A program made the translations under genes and the position numbers. Below the pieces are notes generated by a model that was given only the letters and a program-made list of their open reading frames with translations, did no database searches and was not told the origin of the DNA. This document shows positions 1 through 13,858 of a stretch of 33,988 nt of DNA, in pieces. The stretch is from assembly GCA_020847555.1 (NCBI GenBank), contig JADLBT010000324.1, forward strand, positions 1 through 33,988. The letters run 5' to 3'. This DNA is from Gemmataceae bacterium. GTDB lineage: Bacteria; Planctomycetota; Planctomycetia; Gemmatales; Gemmataceae. The first letter of the stretch is position 1; each line of letters begins with the position of its first letter.

Positions 1-2762
1 AAGTTGGCCGTCGAGCGGTGGATCAGGACGGCGATCGCCAGCGGCACCGCGACGGCGAGGCTGCCCAGGATCATCGCCACACTGACCAGATCGCTCTGTT
101 CCTCCTGCTCGCGATACCAGCCCCAGTGCCCCAACCCCAGCACTACTAACCCGGCCGCCACGAAGAAGATCTCGGCTTTCTGCCACGGCGAGAGCGTGCC
201 GATCAGGTTCACCACCAGGAACGTCAGCAGCCCCTCGATCGCGGCGACGGCCACATACCACCGCCGCCACCCGGCGTGCCGCACCAGTGCGGCGGCGACC
301 AGACTCATCGCCGCCAGTACGCCGAGGACCACGGCCAACGTCCGCAACGGCGCCCGCCAGTCGCCCACGTCTCCGCGCACGGCCAGGTGTTCCTGGCCCA
401 CCGCCAGGCGCCCGACCGTCATCACGACCGCCGCCGCGAACGATACCGCCAGCAGCACGTTGGCACACCGAAACGCGGCGCCCGCCACCCCGCCCTGCCG
501 GAAGCCCTCCAGCACCGCCAGGCGGTACACCGCGAGCAGCGCCAGTCCGGCCGCGGCGAACACGATCGGGTGGTACACGCCGCCGACCTGGAAGTAGAGC
601 AGCAGCTGCCAGCCGGCGCCGCACACCGCCGCGGCCCCCAGGTACGGGCTGATGTCGTCATCCCGCCACGCCGTCGCCAACGTGTAGAACAGGGCCGCCT
701 CCGCGAACACCAGCGCCAGTCGCAGGTTCAGCTCCAGACCGTGGTGCGGCGCGAACACCCGCAGCGCGTCGAATTGCAGTGCCGACAGCAGCACCGCCCC
801 GAGCATGACGCCGGTGGCCGTGTGGGCGACCCACACGAGCGGACCTTCGGGAGTCGTCCCGCGGTAAAGCCGGGCCGCGACCAGGTACGCGATCGGCACC
901 AGCATCAGCACCGGCCCCTGCACGTCCCACGCGGTGAGGCCGACGACCGACGCGAGCCCGGCGGCGCCGACCAGCGTCACCGCGCCAGTCAGAAAGAAGT
1001 ACGCGACCGACAAGCCGGGAAGGCTTCGCCGGTACAGGTGCGCGGCCCAGCGGCACACGAGGGCGGTCCCCAGCATGGCGCCGACGTACCCCCAGCTGAA
1101 CGCGAACCGGCTACCGTCGGCGCGCGGCCAGATCCGATTCAGCTCCGGGCTGGTCGCGCGCAGGTGCAGCAGTACGCCGTACAGCACCGGCAGGGCGGCC
1201 AGCATGATTCCCAGCGGCGGCAGCGCCCGGGCCACGTTGTGCCGGCGGCCCAGGCTCGCCTGGAGCAGGTTGGCGGCGCACGCCGTCAGCGCCAGCACCA
1301 GGATGACCACCTCGGACGGAATGACCGCGTCGATCGCCAGCAGCGCCAGCAGTTCCGACCACAACAGACAGAACGCGGCCAGGTAGACGTACACGCCGAT
1401 CCTGCGGACCACCAGGTCCGAATAGAGGTAAACGGCGAAGCCAGCCAGAAACAGCCCCAGGGCCAGCCGCTTGAGCGCCGCGTCGGTGACGATGGCCGGC
1501 CGCTCCGCCAGGTTCCAGGGATGCACCACCGGCGACCACGTCCAGCCGACCAGCTGGGCGCCGAGCAGGAACAGGAGTCCGGCGCCTACCAGGGCGTGGC
1601 CGGAGAAGAAGAACGCCAGGCCGAACTGCTCGCGGCTGAACACGCCCGCGCCCGGCGGAAACAGACGCTCGGCCAGGATGCCAACGACGCCCACGCCGAC
1701 AAGCAGCGCCGCGGGTGCGGCGACTTCCCAGAAGCGGTTCACGTCCCGGTCGGCGAGGATCAGCAGGCCGGTCAGCGCGGCGCCGCCCATCAGCACCGGG
1801 ACGAACAGGGCGTCGCGCAGCACCAGCGCCGACGCGGCGTACAGGACGCAGCAGATCAGCGCGGGAAGCCACAGCCGACTGTCCACGGTGATGAGGTGGT
1901 GCGCGTCGTAGAACCACAGGTTGAGCGGCATCACGAGGCATGCGAGCAGGGTCAGCGCCCGGCCGGCGGTCTGGAAGCGCGTGCCGAGGATCAGCGCCCA
2001 CCCGCCCACCAGGACGGCGGCGTTGGCCACCCCGAGGATGACGGCGATCGTCCTCGGGTTCTCGAACAGGCGCAGCGTGCCAAGCCAGATCACCAGCCCC
2101 AGCACCAGCAGCGCCCCGCCGAAGATGAGCAGCCACTGGACGTTCTTCGGGTCGAGGAGGAGTTCCAGGACGGGTTTGCGCGGCGCCGGCGGTTCGGCCA
2201 GCTTGGCGACCGGGATCGCCTCCGCCACCGGCATCACCATGGGCACGCGCTCCCGTTCGAGCCGTCTCATCAGCGCGGCGATGCGGCCGCGCACCTCGTC
2301 GAACAGAGCATGGACCTGGGGCAGCGACAGGCGGCGCGCCTGCCCTTGCCGCTTGATCTCCGAACGGAGCAGCATGAGGTAGCGCAGCGAGCGGACGCCG
2401 GGGCTCCCGAGCGGGGCGCCGCAGCGGTCGCACACGGCCTCGCGGCGGCCGCTGGCACGGCAGCTCCAGCAAAGCGTCGGCGGCGGCAAACCGAGGTCGC
2501 CCGGCACGAGTTGAGCGTCCTGGGCAGCTTGCACCGCCTGGTGACGCAGCCCGCCCTAGAAGGCGGCGATCGCCTGGTGCTGGGCGGCGCCGATTCGGCC
2601 CGCTGCGTGCCACTGCTCGAACCGCCGCATAACGAAATCGAGCGCATCGATCCGTTCGAGGGTGGCGGGCGATGCGTGGCAGCCGGAACACCCGTCGCGG
2701 GCATCGGGCGGCAGGGCCTGCTGGCAGACGGGACAGGCGTTGGGCGGGGCGACGACGGCCAT
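1..2762 (-). pseudogene. Large zinc-ribbon multi-TM protein, in-frame amber, 3' end outside window
   Basis: An ATG at 2762 follows a strong Shine-Dalgarno (GGAGG, six bases upstream). The frame reads 68 codons, meets TAG at 2558-2556, then stays open for about 850 more codons to the window edge. Before the stop is a CX2C-X11-CX2C zinc ribbon (C10, C13, C25, C28). After it comes a second set (C98, C101, C111, C114), a short charged helix with several Arg and Glu residues, and from about residue 190 a long series of hydrophobic segments rich in Leu, Val, Ala and Gly. Zinc ribbons on both sides of the TAG argue that this is one protein interrupted by a nonsense codon. Function is unknown; the layout suggests an integral membrane protein with a cytoplasmic Zn-binding head. 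The downstream part could in principle restart at an internal GTG or ATG, for example near 2370. I am sure of the continuous frame, not of its present function. Confidence 0.72.
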
Positions 2763-3068
2763 GTGAAGCCTCCGGAGTTAAGAGGGCAGCGCGATCGGAA
2801 CAAGGTCGAGTTACCGGAACTGGACAGGGGTGAGCGTATTGGACCACTCCCCTCGGGTAATTGCCAGCAAAATGTGGGTTCGTGGTGCGTCTGCTGCGCG
2901 CTCGTCTGTGTGGGCACGACCGGGCGGGAAATGTCACGACCTGCCCGCGCGAATTCGGGCGGTGGTTCCCGTGCTTTGCGGCCCGGCGCGGGCGGGGTAG
3001 AATAAGGCGATGCGGCGGCCTCGAGAGCCGGGCCAGGTGGACCACGAACCGAGTGACCCCCAACACCG
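2763..3068. other. Divergent intergenic region
   Basis: These 306 bases separate the leftward membrane-protein gene from the rightward response-regulator gene. They hold the SD of the leftward gene and a promoter candidate for the rightward gene (2976-3003). I see no RNA gene or further coding frame with a ribosome site. Confidence 0.6.
2976..3003 (+). promoter_or_regulatory. Candidate promoter of the response regulator
   Basis: TTGCGG at 2976-2981 and TAGAAT at 2998-3003 are 16 bases apart, about 65 bases before the ATG at 3069. TAGAAT differs from the consensus -10 at one base, and the same hexamer recurs before other genes in this window. No mapping data support it. Confidence 0.4.
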
Positions 3069-4587
<1,519 letters not shown>

Positions 4588-4589
<2 letters not shown>

Positions 4590-4667
4590 CACGTCACGAA
4601 CCTGACGAGCCGGAAGCGTCAGCGACGGACACGTCACGAACCGTCGCTGACGCTTCCGGCTCGTCAG
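4588..4667. repeat. Perfect 27-bp inverted repeat with internal direct repeat
   Basis: Arms at 4602-4628 and 4641-4667 are perfectly complementary over 27 bases, with a 12-base loop. The word ACACGTCACGAACC occurs twice, just before the left arm and in the loop. It lies between the regulator stop and the mutL start. A transcript would form a very stable hairpin, but there is no U tract, so it may be a REP-like element, a processing or stability structure, or a non-classical terminator. Confidence 0.75.
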
Positions 4668-4685
4668 TGCAACGCAATTGTAACT

Positions 4686-6491
4686 ATGCCGCGCATCCGC
4701 CAGCTGCCCCACAATGTCGTCACGAAGATCGCCGCCGGTGAGGTCATCGAGCGCCCCGCCTCCGTCCTGAAGGAATTGCTGGAGAACAGCGTCGATGCCG
4801 GCAGCACGCGCATCGACATCGAGGTCGAGCAGGGCGGCGCCGACCTGCTTCGCGTCGTGGACGACGGCTGCGGCATCGCGACCGAGGATCTGCCCCTGGC
4901 CTTCGCCAGCCACGCGACCAGCAAACTTGCCAGCGCCGACGACCTCTTCCGCATCGGCACGTTCGGCTTTCGCGGTGAGGCTCTCGCGTCGATCGGCGGC
5001 GTCGCCCAGGTCACGCTGCAGTCGCGCGTGGCGAGGCACGCCTGCGGTGCCGAGATCATCTGCCACGGCGGCGACCTGTCCGCGGTCCGCGCCTGGAACG
5101 GCTCGCCGGGCACGCGCATCGAGGTGCGCCACCTGTTCTACAACACGCCCGTCCGCCGCAAGTTCCTGCGCACCACGACGACCGAGATGGGCCACCTGTG
5201 CGAGGCGTTCACGCGCCTTGCCCTCGCCAAGCCCGGCCTGCACCTGACGCTTCGCCACAACGGCAAGTCGGTTTATGAGGTGCCCGCCACCGCGACGCTC
5301 GTGGACCGCCTGGGTCTGTTCTTCGGCGCCGAGGTGCGCGACCGACTCTATCCCATCGAGGGGCTGCAGGGATCGGTGAACCTGCGCGGATTCATCGCGG
5401 ACCCGGCGTGCGAGCGCGGCAACGCAAAGTTGCAGTACCTGTTCGTCAATGGCCGCTGGATTCGCGACCGCAGCCTCGGCCACGCTTTGCAGGAGGCGTA
5501 CCGCGGGCTGCTCATGACCGGCCGCTACGCCGTCGCGTTCCTGTTCCTTGACCTGCCGCCCGACGAGGTCGATGTCAACGTCCACCCGACCAAGTCAGAG
5601 GTGCGCTTCCGCAACGGCCACGCACTGTACAGCCTGGTGTTCGGGGCGGTGCGCGAGTGCCTCAACTCGCACAACCTCACCGCCCGGCTGCAGGTGACCT
5701 CGACGCTCGAGGCCCCAACGGCGCAGCCGTCCGCTCCACCGCTGCCAGGGGGAAGGGAGGAGGAGAAAGCTCACGGGTGGCGTCCCGTGGGTCAAGTCTC
5801 CAGCACGGCGCCCACGGAGCGCGACTCGTGGGCTTTATCGTCCTTACCACCTCCCTCATCTCCATTTTCCCTGTCTGCTGCCGCGCCTGCCCCGTCGATC
5901 CAGGATCCGGCGCCGGCCCCCGCCGTGAACGCGATCCAGCTGCACAACGCCTACCTCGTGCTGGAGACGCCGGAGGGGATGCTGGTGATCGACCAGCATG
6001 CGCTGCACGAGCGCATCCTGTTCGAGCAGTTCAAGCACCGCGTTCGGACCGGAACCCTGGAGGTGCAGCAGCTGCTCATTCCCGACGTGGTCGAGCTGAC
6101 CGCCGAGCAGGCGGCGCGGGCGCTGGAGCAGCGCGAGGCGCTGGCGGCGCTGGGACTGGTCATCGAGCCGTTCGGCGGCAACACGCTGCTGCTGAGCAGT
6201 TACCCGGCGCTCCTGGGCCGGCGCCCGCCGCAGGAGACGCTCAAGGCGGTGGTCGATCACCTGGCGAGCCAGGACCGCCCGCCGACGCGCGAGGTACTCT
6301 TCAACGATCTGCTCAGCCTGATGGCGTGCCACGCGGCGGTGCGCGCGGGCGACCCGCTCACGCCGGAGGAGATCGCCGCCCTGATCGCACAGCGCCAGTT
6401 CGCCGACGACACCCACCACTGCCCGCACGGCCGGCCGACGGCGCTGCTGTTCAGCCGCCAGGATCTCGACCGCCAGTTCCGCCGCACGTGA
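4686..6491 (+). CDS. mutL: DNA mismatch repair protein MutL (endonuclease type)
   Basis: This 601-residue GHKL ATPase acts after MutS in mismatch repair. N-terminal motifs are complete: ELLENSVDAG with the Mg-binding Asn, DDGCGI, ATSKL and GFRGEALASI. The ATPase and transducer regions run to about residue 330. A low-complexity linker follows, then the C-terminal domain with the nuclease motif DQHALHERILFE, matching DQHA(X)2E(X)4E at residues 436-447, and CPHGRP near the end. It is therefore predicted to nick DNA itself, as in bacteria lacking MutH. The ATG at 4686 gives the canonical start MPRIRQLPHNVVTKIAAGEV, although no SD is visible. Residues 361-384 of the linker are encoded by a copy of the dispersed palindromic repeat, described separately. 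No mutS is nearby. Confidence 0.97.
   Translation: MPRIRQLPHNVVTKIAAGEVIERPASVLKELLENSVDAGSTRIDIEVEQGGADLLRVVDDGCGIATEDLPLAFASHATSKLASADDLFRIGTFGFRGEALASIGGVAQVTLQSRVARHACGAEIICHGGDLSAVRAWNGSPGTRIEVRHLFYNTPVRRKFLRTTTTEMGHLCEAFTRLALAKPGLHLTLRHNGKSVYEVPATATLVDRLGLFFGAEVRDRLYPIEGLQGSVNLRGFIADPACERGNAKLQYLFVNGRWIRDRSLGHALQEAYRGLLMTGRYAVAFLFLDLPPDEVDVNVHPTKSEVRFRNGHALYSLVFGAVRECLNSHNLTARLQVTSTLEAPTAQPSAPPLPGGREEEKAHGWRPVGQVSSTAPTERDSWALSSLPPPSSPFSLSAAAPAPSIQDPAPAPAVNAIQLHNAYLVLETPEGMLVIDQHALHERILFEQFKHRVRTGTLEVQQLLIPDVVELTAEQAARALEQREALAALGLVIEPFGGNTLLLSSYPALLGRRPPQETLKAVVDHLASQDRPPTREVLFNDLLSLMACHAAVRAGDPLTPEEIAALIAQRQFADDTHHCPHGRPTALLFSRQDLDRQFRRT
5766..5836 (+). repeat. 71-bp palindromic element inside mutL
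   Basis: This segment begins AAAGCTCACGGG and ends CTCGTGGGCTTT. It aligns without gaps to the 71-bp intergenic copy at 15497-15567, with 51 of 71 positions identical by hand count. It is read in frame as KAHGWRPVGQ followed by 14 further residues in the non-conserved MutL linker. Confidence 0.8.
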
Positions 6492-6568
6492 CCACGGCGA
6501 GAGGTAGCGGTTTCAGGGTTTAGCCTCTCACCGTCCCTGTTAAACTGGATGGGAAAGGAGAGCCACTC

Positions 6569-7309
6569 ATGCCGCTGCGCGACCATTTCCGCCCCCCGCT
6601 GGACGACACGCGCCACTGGGAAGGGCTTCACGGTGGATGGCCAATGATCATCGTCGCCAGTCTCCGTCGAAGGCTGCCACGCCGCTATTTCGCCGAACCG
6701 CGCGTCCATTCGGGCGCGAGCGCCGAAATCGATGTGGCCACTTTCGAGAGCGAGGGCGAAGGGGCGTTGGAGGATCCGGGCGACCGCGGCAACGGCGGCG
6801 GCATCGCGACAGCGGTCTGGGCGCCACCGCGGCCGACGCTGACCGTCGCTACTGATCTGCCGGCCCAGGATGTCTACGAGGTACGAGTCCACGACGAGAA
6901 GCGGCATTGCCGGCTCGTGGCCGCCGTTGAGATTATCAGCCCCGCCAACAAGGATCGGCCCGAGCACCGCCGCGCGTTCGCCGCCAAGTGCGCCGGGTTG
7001 CTGCGCGAGCGTGTCTCCGTCGTCATCGTTGATGTGGTAACGACGCGCACCCAGAACCTGTACGGGGAACTGCTCGAGCTGATCGGCCTGTCCGACCCGG
7101 CCCTGAGTCCCAGCCCGCCGACCCTCTACACGACTGCGTGCCGTTTGACGAAACGGCACGACGAGTGGCACCTGGAGGCGTGGGCTCATCCGTTGAGCCT
7201 CGGCCGGCCGCTGCCGACGGTGCCACTGTGGCTCGCCGACAACCTCGCCGTGCCGCTCGAGCTGGAGGAGAGCTACGAGCAGAGTTGCAGTATCCTGAAT
7301 ATCCCTTGA
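6569..7309 (+). CDS. DUF4058 family protein
   Basis: This 246-residue protein has the layout of the DUF4058 family, which is common in planctomycetes and cyanobacteria. It opens with MPLRDHFRPPLDD, followed by a tryptophan-rich HWEGLHGGWP segment. The core VAAVEIISPANKDRP carries conserved Glu, Ser, Asn and Lys and is followed by predicted beta strands (VVIVDVVTTR). No catalytic role is established; the fold has been compared to nucleases, which is only suggestive. There is no signal peptide or TM segment, so it is probably cytoplasmic. A purine-rich GGAAAGGAG sits about ten bases before the ATG. It follows mutL by 77 bases on the same strand, but nothing links the two functionally. Confidence 0.85.
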   Translation: MPLRDHFRPPLDDTRHWEGLHGGWPMIIVASLRRRLPRRYFAEPRVHSGASAEIDVATFESEGEGALEDPGDRGNGGGIATAVWAPPRPTLTVATDLPAQDVYEVRVHDEKRHCRLVAAVEIISPANKDRPEHRRAFAAKCAGLLRERVSVVIVDVVTTRTQNLYGELLELIGLSDPALSPSPPTLYTTACRLTKRHDEWHLEAWAHPLSLGRPLPTVPLWLADNLAVPLELEESYEQSCSILNIP

Positions 7310-7344
7310 ATCAGGGATTGGCCGGTCCGCAGTGGAGGGGCGCG

Positions 7345-7515
7345 ATGGACTTCAGGCATGTGCCCGGTGCCGAGCCCGCGTACAGCGCCGTCGAACTCGG
7401 CCGCGGCGCCGATGGCGTCGTGATCGAGGTGTCCGACCACCCCGCGAATAAGCGCACGGCCCGCGCTTCCAAACGGCCGCCAACCTGCCCTTTCAATTCC
7501 CGGTCAACCCGGTAG
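7345..7515 (+). CDS. Possible small hypothetical ORF (56 aa)
   Basis: An ATG at 7345 lies a few bases after GGAGGGG and opens a 56-codon frame ending in TAG at 7513-7515. The product starts MDFRHVPGAEPAYSAVELG and resembles nothing I recognise. The candidate -10 of the next gene overlaps its stop codon. It could be a short protein, a remnant of a larger gene, or a chance frame in a GC-rich spacer. Confidence 0.25.
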   Translation: MDFRHVPGAEPAYSAVELGRGADGVVIEVSDHPANKRTARASKRPPTCPFNSRSTR

Positions 7516-7518
7516 AAT
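7491..7518 (+). promoter_or_regulatory. Candidate promoter of the phosphatase gene
   Basis: TAGAAT at 7513-7518 lies 40 bases before the ATG at 7559. A weak -35-like TTTCAA (7491-7496) is 16 bases upstream of it. Confidence 0.35.
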
Positions 7519-7558
7519 TCCCTCCCGCCGAATTCCCCTGGCACGGAGGCCGTTTCCC

Positions 7559-8161
7559 ATGCCGCGGATCCTGAACTACGTCTTCGCCGGGCTCCTCATC
7601 GGGCTGATCGTCGGCGTGCCGCTCGCCTACAGCTACCACCGGCACACCACGCTGCGCCAGTTCCGCGTGGTCGAGGAGGGCATTCTTTACCGGAGCGGGC
7701 AACTAACCCTGCCTGGCCTCAAGCGGCTGATCCACGACCACGGCATCAAGACCGTGGTGACGTTCCGCGATGCCGACCGCCCCGATCAGCCCCCGCCGGA
7801 TCTGGCGGAAGAGCAGTACTGCCGCAAACAGGAGCTGAACTACCACCGCATCACCCCGCGGGCGTGGTGGGGCTCGGACGGGTCCGTGCCGGCGCGGATC
7901 GGGGTTCGGCAGTTCCTCAAGGTGATGCGCGACCCGGCCAACTATCCGGTGCTGATGCACTGCTTCGCGGGCGTCCATCGGACCGGCGCTCACTGCGCCA
8001 TCTACCGCATGGAGTTCCACCGCTGGGACAACGAGAAGGCCATCGCGGAGCTGGTCGCCAACGGGTACGACAATCTCACCGACGAGGTGGATCTGCTCAC
8101 GTTCCTGGAGCAGTACCGCCCGTCGTGGCGGGATGCCGAAACCAACTCAGAGCGCCAGTGA
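7559..8161 (+). CDS. Membrane-anchored tyrosine/dual-specificity phosphatase-like protein
   Basis: This 200-residue protein carries the Cys-phosphatase signature HCFAGVHRTG: nucleophile C135, phosphate loop 136-140, R141. It hydrolyses phosphomonoesters through a cysteinyl-phosphate intermediate. An upstream Asp (VVTFRDADRP, near residue 71) belongs to the conserved strand of this fold; which Asp is the general acid is unclear. Residues 5-25 form a single hydrophobic segment with few charges, so it is probably tethered by an N-terminal anchor with the catalytic domain outside the cytoplasm. Such anchored enzymes are frequent in planctomycetes. The substrate is unknown. It ends just before a palindromic repeat. 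The family is clear from the active site. Confidence 0.88.
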   Translation: MPRILNYVFAGLLIGLIVGVPLAYSYHRHTTLRQFRVVEEGILYRSGQLTLPGLKRLIHDHGIKTVVTFRDADRPDQPPPDLAEEQYCRKQELNYHRITPRAWWGSDGSVPARIGVRQFLKVMRDPANYPVLMHCFAGVHRTGAHCAIYRMEFHRWDNEKAIAELVANGYDNLTDEVDLLTFLEQYRPSWRDAETNSERQ

Positions 8162-8196
8162 CGGGCGCGGCAGGCGTCCGTCGCAGCTAACGTGCC

Positions 8197-8254
8197 TACC
8201 AGCCGCGAGCGCCAGCGCGCGGATCCGACTACGCGCTGGCGCTCGCGGCTGGTA
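8197..8254. repeat. Perfect 23-bp inverted repeat (REP-like family 2)
   Basis: Arms at 8197-8219 and 8232-8254 match over 23 bases around a 12-base loop. The core reads TACCAGCCGCGAGCGCCAGC. It sits between the convergent ends of the phosphatase gene and the following leftward gene. Half copies occur at 17571-17590 and 26059-26077, so this is a dispersed family and not only a local terminator. Confidence 0.8.
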
Positions 8255-8273
8255 AGCAATCCCGTGGGCTACC

Positions 8274-9170
8274 TTACTGGTCGGAGTGCTGGTATGTGCC
8301 GCCGCCCGAGCCCTTGAGATGCAGCGTGAACATCGGCTGGTCCGGGTCGGGCAGTAGCGCCGCGGCGCCGATGGTGACCTGGAACGTGCCGTTGCCGTTC
8401 CGGGACGTTCCGTCGATGCAGACGTCGAGGGTCATGACGAAGTCCATCTTCGCCCCCGGCTGGAACCGGACCGGGGCCGGCTCTCGGATCGCCTTCGGGA
8501 CCATTTGCAGTCGGAACTCGAGTACGCCGAACTGGCGGTCGCCCTTCTTGTAAGCCTTGACCAGCTTGCCCGACGCGGTCGTTTTGGCCTGATCCAGGTC
8601 CATCTTCGTGTCTTCCTGGAAGATCTTGCCGAGGACGGCCGGATCGAGCTTCCACGTCTCGCCGACCTTGACTGCCTTGCCGGGCAGAAACATCTTCTCC
8701 AGCTCGCGCCCACCGAGCTTGCCCTTCTTGTTGAACTCCTCGTCGAGGGCTTTGGCGTCTGCGCCGGTCAACTCCTGCCCACCCTTGATCCGGAACTCGT
8801 ACTTCTCTCCCTTCTTCTCGATCACGACGGTCTTGCCCTCATACGGGAGGGTGCGCTTCTCTCCCTTTTCGTTCACCCGCGCCTTGTCGTAGGTGCGCTC
8901 GACCTTGAGGGGCCGGTCCATGCCGGGCTTTGCGTCCACGATCAGCTGGTTGAACGCGAAGTCCTTGCCGCTCTCCTCCTTCTGCTCCTTGAGGACGTTG
9001 TCCTTGTTGTCGGTGATCTTGAAGTCGAACGTCCCCTTCTCCGTCGTCACCTGTCTGGACTTCTCGCCCCTGGCGTAGTCCTCCTTGATCTTGATCGTGT
9101 ACGTTTCCTGACCGTGGGCGGAGCCCGCCAGCAGGCCAACCGCCGCCACCAACCCGAGAACGCGCTTCAT
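8274..9170 (-). CDS. Secreted hypothetical protein
   Basis: This 298-residue protein starts at the ATG at 9170. It has a clear signal peptide ([20 protein letters not shown]), probably cut near residue 20. The mature part is rich in Lys, Glu and Asp and appears to be mostly beta strand; it holds a [10 protein letters not shown] segment and ends with [20 protein letters not shown]. The pattern of a secreted protein with a late GETW motif resembles hypothetical planctomycete exported proteins, but I do not recognise a named domain. Translation uses the ATG directly before the signal peptide; a much longer open frame upstream is antisense to carB. It is divergent from carB, with a 201-bp spacer. 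Location is probably periplasmic or surface; function is unknown. Confidence 0.85.
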   Translation of the reverse strand: MKRVLGLVAAVGLLAGSAHGQETYTIKIKEDYARGEKSRQVTTEKGTFDFKITDNKDNVLKEQKEESGKDFAFNQLIVDAKPGMDRPLKVERTYDKARVNEKGEKRTLPYEGKTVVIEKKGEKYEFRIKGGQELTGADAKALDEEFNKKGKLGGRELEKMFLPGKAVKVGETWKLDPAVLGKIFQEDTKMDLDQAKTTASGKLVKAYKKGDRQFGVLEFRLQMVPKAIREPAPVRFQPGAKMDFVMTLDVCIDGTSRNGNGTFQVTIGAAALLPDPDQPMFTLHLKGSGGGTYQHSDQ

Positions 9171-9298
9171 GGCTTCTCTCCTGCACCAAACCCCGATGCG
9201 GGCACGGCTCGGTCCCCCTTGGAGGACGCCTGTACCCTGATAGGATGTAGCGAGAGCTATTGTATGGCGGGCGGCGGGTGGCAACAAAGCATCCGAGA

Positions 9299-9328
9299 AA
9301 AGCCCACGGGTCGCGCCCCGTGGGCTTT
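9299..9328. repeat. Short copy of the CCCACGGG palindrome before carB
   Basis: Twelve-base arms (AAAGCCCACGGG and its complement) flank a six-base loop, 43 bases before the carB ATG. It has the ends of the 71-bp element but lacks its middle. It would form a hairpin in the carB leader if transcription starts upstream. Confidence 0.75.
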
Positions 9329-9371
9329 GGACCACCCACCGCCCGCCGCCAGGGCTCCGCGGAACAACGAC

Positions 9372-12728
<3,357 letters not shown>

Positions 12729-12747
12729 TACCGGATCGTCTTGACTT

Positions 12748-12775
12748 TTCTTCGTGCCGCTGGCGGCAAGAAGAA
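12748..12775 (+). terminator. Hairpin after carB
   Basis: TTCTTCGTGCCGC (12748-12760) is followed after two bases by a near-perfect complement at 12763-12775, matching 12 of 13. It begins 20 bases after the carB stop. There is no downstream T tract, so a termination role is inferred from position only. Confidence 0.45.
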
Positions 12776-12832
12776 CAGCCGCGGTGATGCCGGATCCCCC
12801 CTTCTCTGGCAGGGAAGGGAGGAGGGGTTCGA

Positions 12833-13858
12833 GTGACTCCACCCATGCCTCTCGACATCTCCGCTCACGCCGTCCTCCGTCATTACCCTGCCCCGCTCGC
12901 GGGCGAACTGGTTCCCCTGGGCAATCGCGGCGGGTTCAGCGGCGCCCGCCTCTGGCGCGTCGGCGGTCGGGACAGCGGGTTGTGTCTGCGCGCCTGGCCT
13001 GAGGTGGGACCGTCCCTCGACCGACTCGAAACCATCCACGCCCTGATGGCCGCCGCACGCCGCGCCGGGCTGACCTTCGTCCCCACCGTCCTCCCCACCG
13101 CCGCCGGCCGGACGTGGGTGAAACACGCTGGCCGGCTGTGGGAGCTGACCTCGTGGATGCCGGGCGTGGCGGACTTCCACCAGTGCCCCACCCCGGCGCG
13201 CCTGGAGGCCGCGTGTACCGCCCTGGCTCATCTGCACCTGGTGTGGGCGAACGCGGCCAGCCCTCCCGGACCCTGCCCCGCCGTCCGCAGGCGGCTGCGG
13301 TGTGCCGCGGACTGGGCCGCCCTGGTCGCCTCGGGGTGGCGCCCGCACTTCCCCACCGCCGACCCGATCCGGCCCGACGCCGAACGCGCCTGGCCCCTGA
13401 TCGTGTCCCAGCTACCCACCCTGGTCGATCGCCTTCACGCGCTGGCGGGGAGCCCACTCCCACTGCAGCCCTGTCTGTGCGACGTCTGGCACGATCACGT
13501 CCTGTTCGAGGGCGAGCGGGTCTGCGGACTGGTCGATTACGGGAGTGTCAAGATCGATCACGTTGCGGTCGATCTCGCCCGGTTGCTTGGCAGCCTGGTC
13601 CCGGACGACGCCGGGCGCACCGCGATCGGGCTGGCCGCTTACAACCGCCTGCGCCCCCTGGCACCCCAGGACGTGGCACTGGTCGCCGTCCTCGACGAAA
13701 CCGGCACGCTGCTCGGCGCCGCCAACTGGCTGCGGGGACTCTACCACGACGATCGTCCGTGTGAGGACCGCGCGGCGGTCGCCGCACGGCTGAACCTGCT
13801 CGTCACCCGCCTGGAACGATGGGCCGAGCGGGGGGCAGCCGTTTCAACAATGGAGTGA
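12833..13858 (+). CDS. Phosphotransferase (APH/choline-kinase-like) family protein
   Basis: This 341-residue protein is a kinase-like phosphotransferase of the APH fold. The catalytic segment is CLCDVWHDHVLFEG, followed by GLVDYGSVKIDHVAVDLARL, equivalent to the DFG region plus the DLA helix of APH proteins. Compared with the usual HGDLHPGN, the first His is Cys, the catalytic Asp is kept, and the Asn five residues after it is His. The third element is DYG. I recall the WHDHVLF form from planctomycete proteins, so this is probably a lineage-specific subfamily and not a decayed gene. The substrate is unknown; aminoglycoside resistance should not be assumed. The start is the GTG at 12833, five bases after GGAGGGG. 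An in-frame ATG at 12845 is the alternative but is too far from that SD. Confidence 0.82.
   Translation: MTPPMPLDISAHAVLRHYPAPLAGELVPLGNRGGFSGARLWRVGGRDSGLCLRAWPEVGPSLDRLETIHALMAAARRAGLTFVPTVLPTAAGRTWVKHAGRLWELTSWMPGVADFHQCPTPARLEAACTALAHLHLVWANAASPPGPCPAVRRRLRCAADWAALVASGWRPHFPTADPIRPDAERAWPLIVSQLPTLVDRLHALAGSPLPLQPCLCDVWHDHVLFEGERVCGLVDYGSVKIDHVAVDLARLLGSLVPDDAGRTAIGLAAYNRLRPLAPQDVALVAVLDETGTLLGAANWLRGLYHDDRPCEDRAAVAARLNLLVTRLERWAERGAAVSTME

Noticed and set aside
276..3005. Plus-strand 909-codon frame opposite the membrane-protein gene
   Set aside because: The product is Arg/Gln/His-rich and domain-free. The minus frame has an SD, zinc ribbons and transmembrane segments.
8505..9371. Upstream extension of carB to 8505
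   Set aside because: It is antisense to the secreted protein and not conserved in CarB. The family N-terminus begins at 9372.
12833..13858. Aminoglycoside resistance gene
   Set aside because: Only the APH fold is shared. The catalytic loop differs from resistance enzymes and there is no mobile context.
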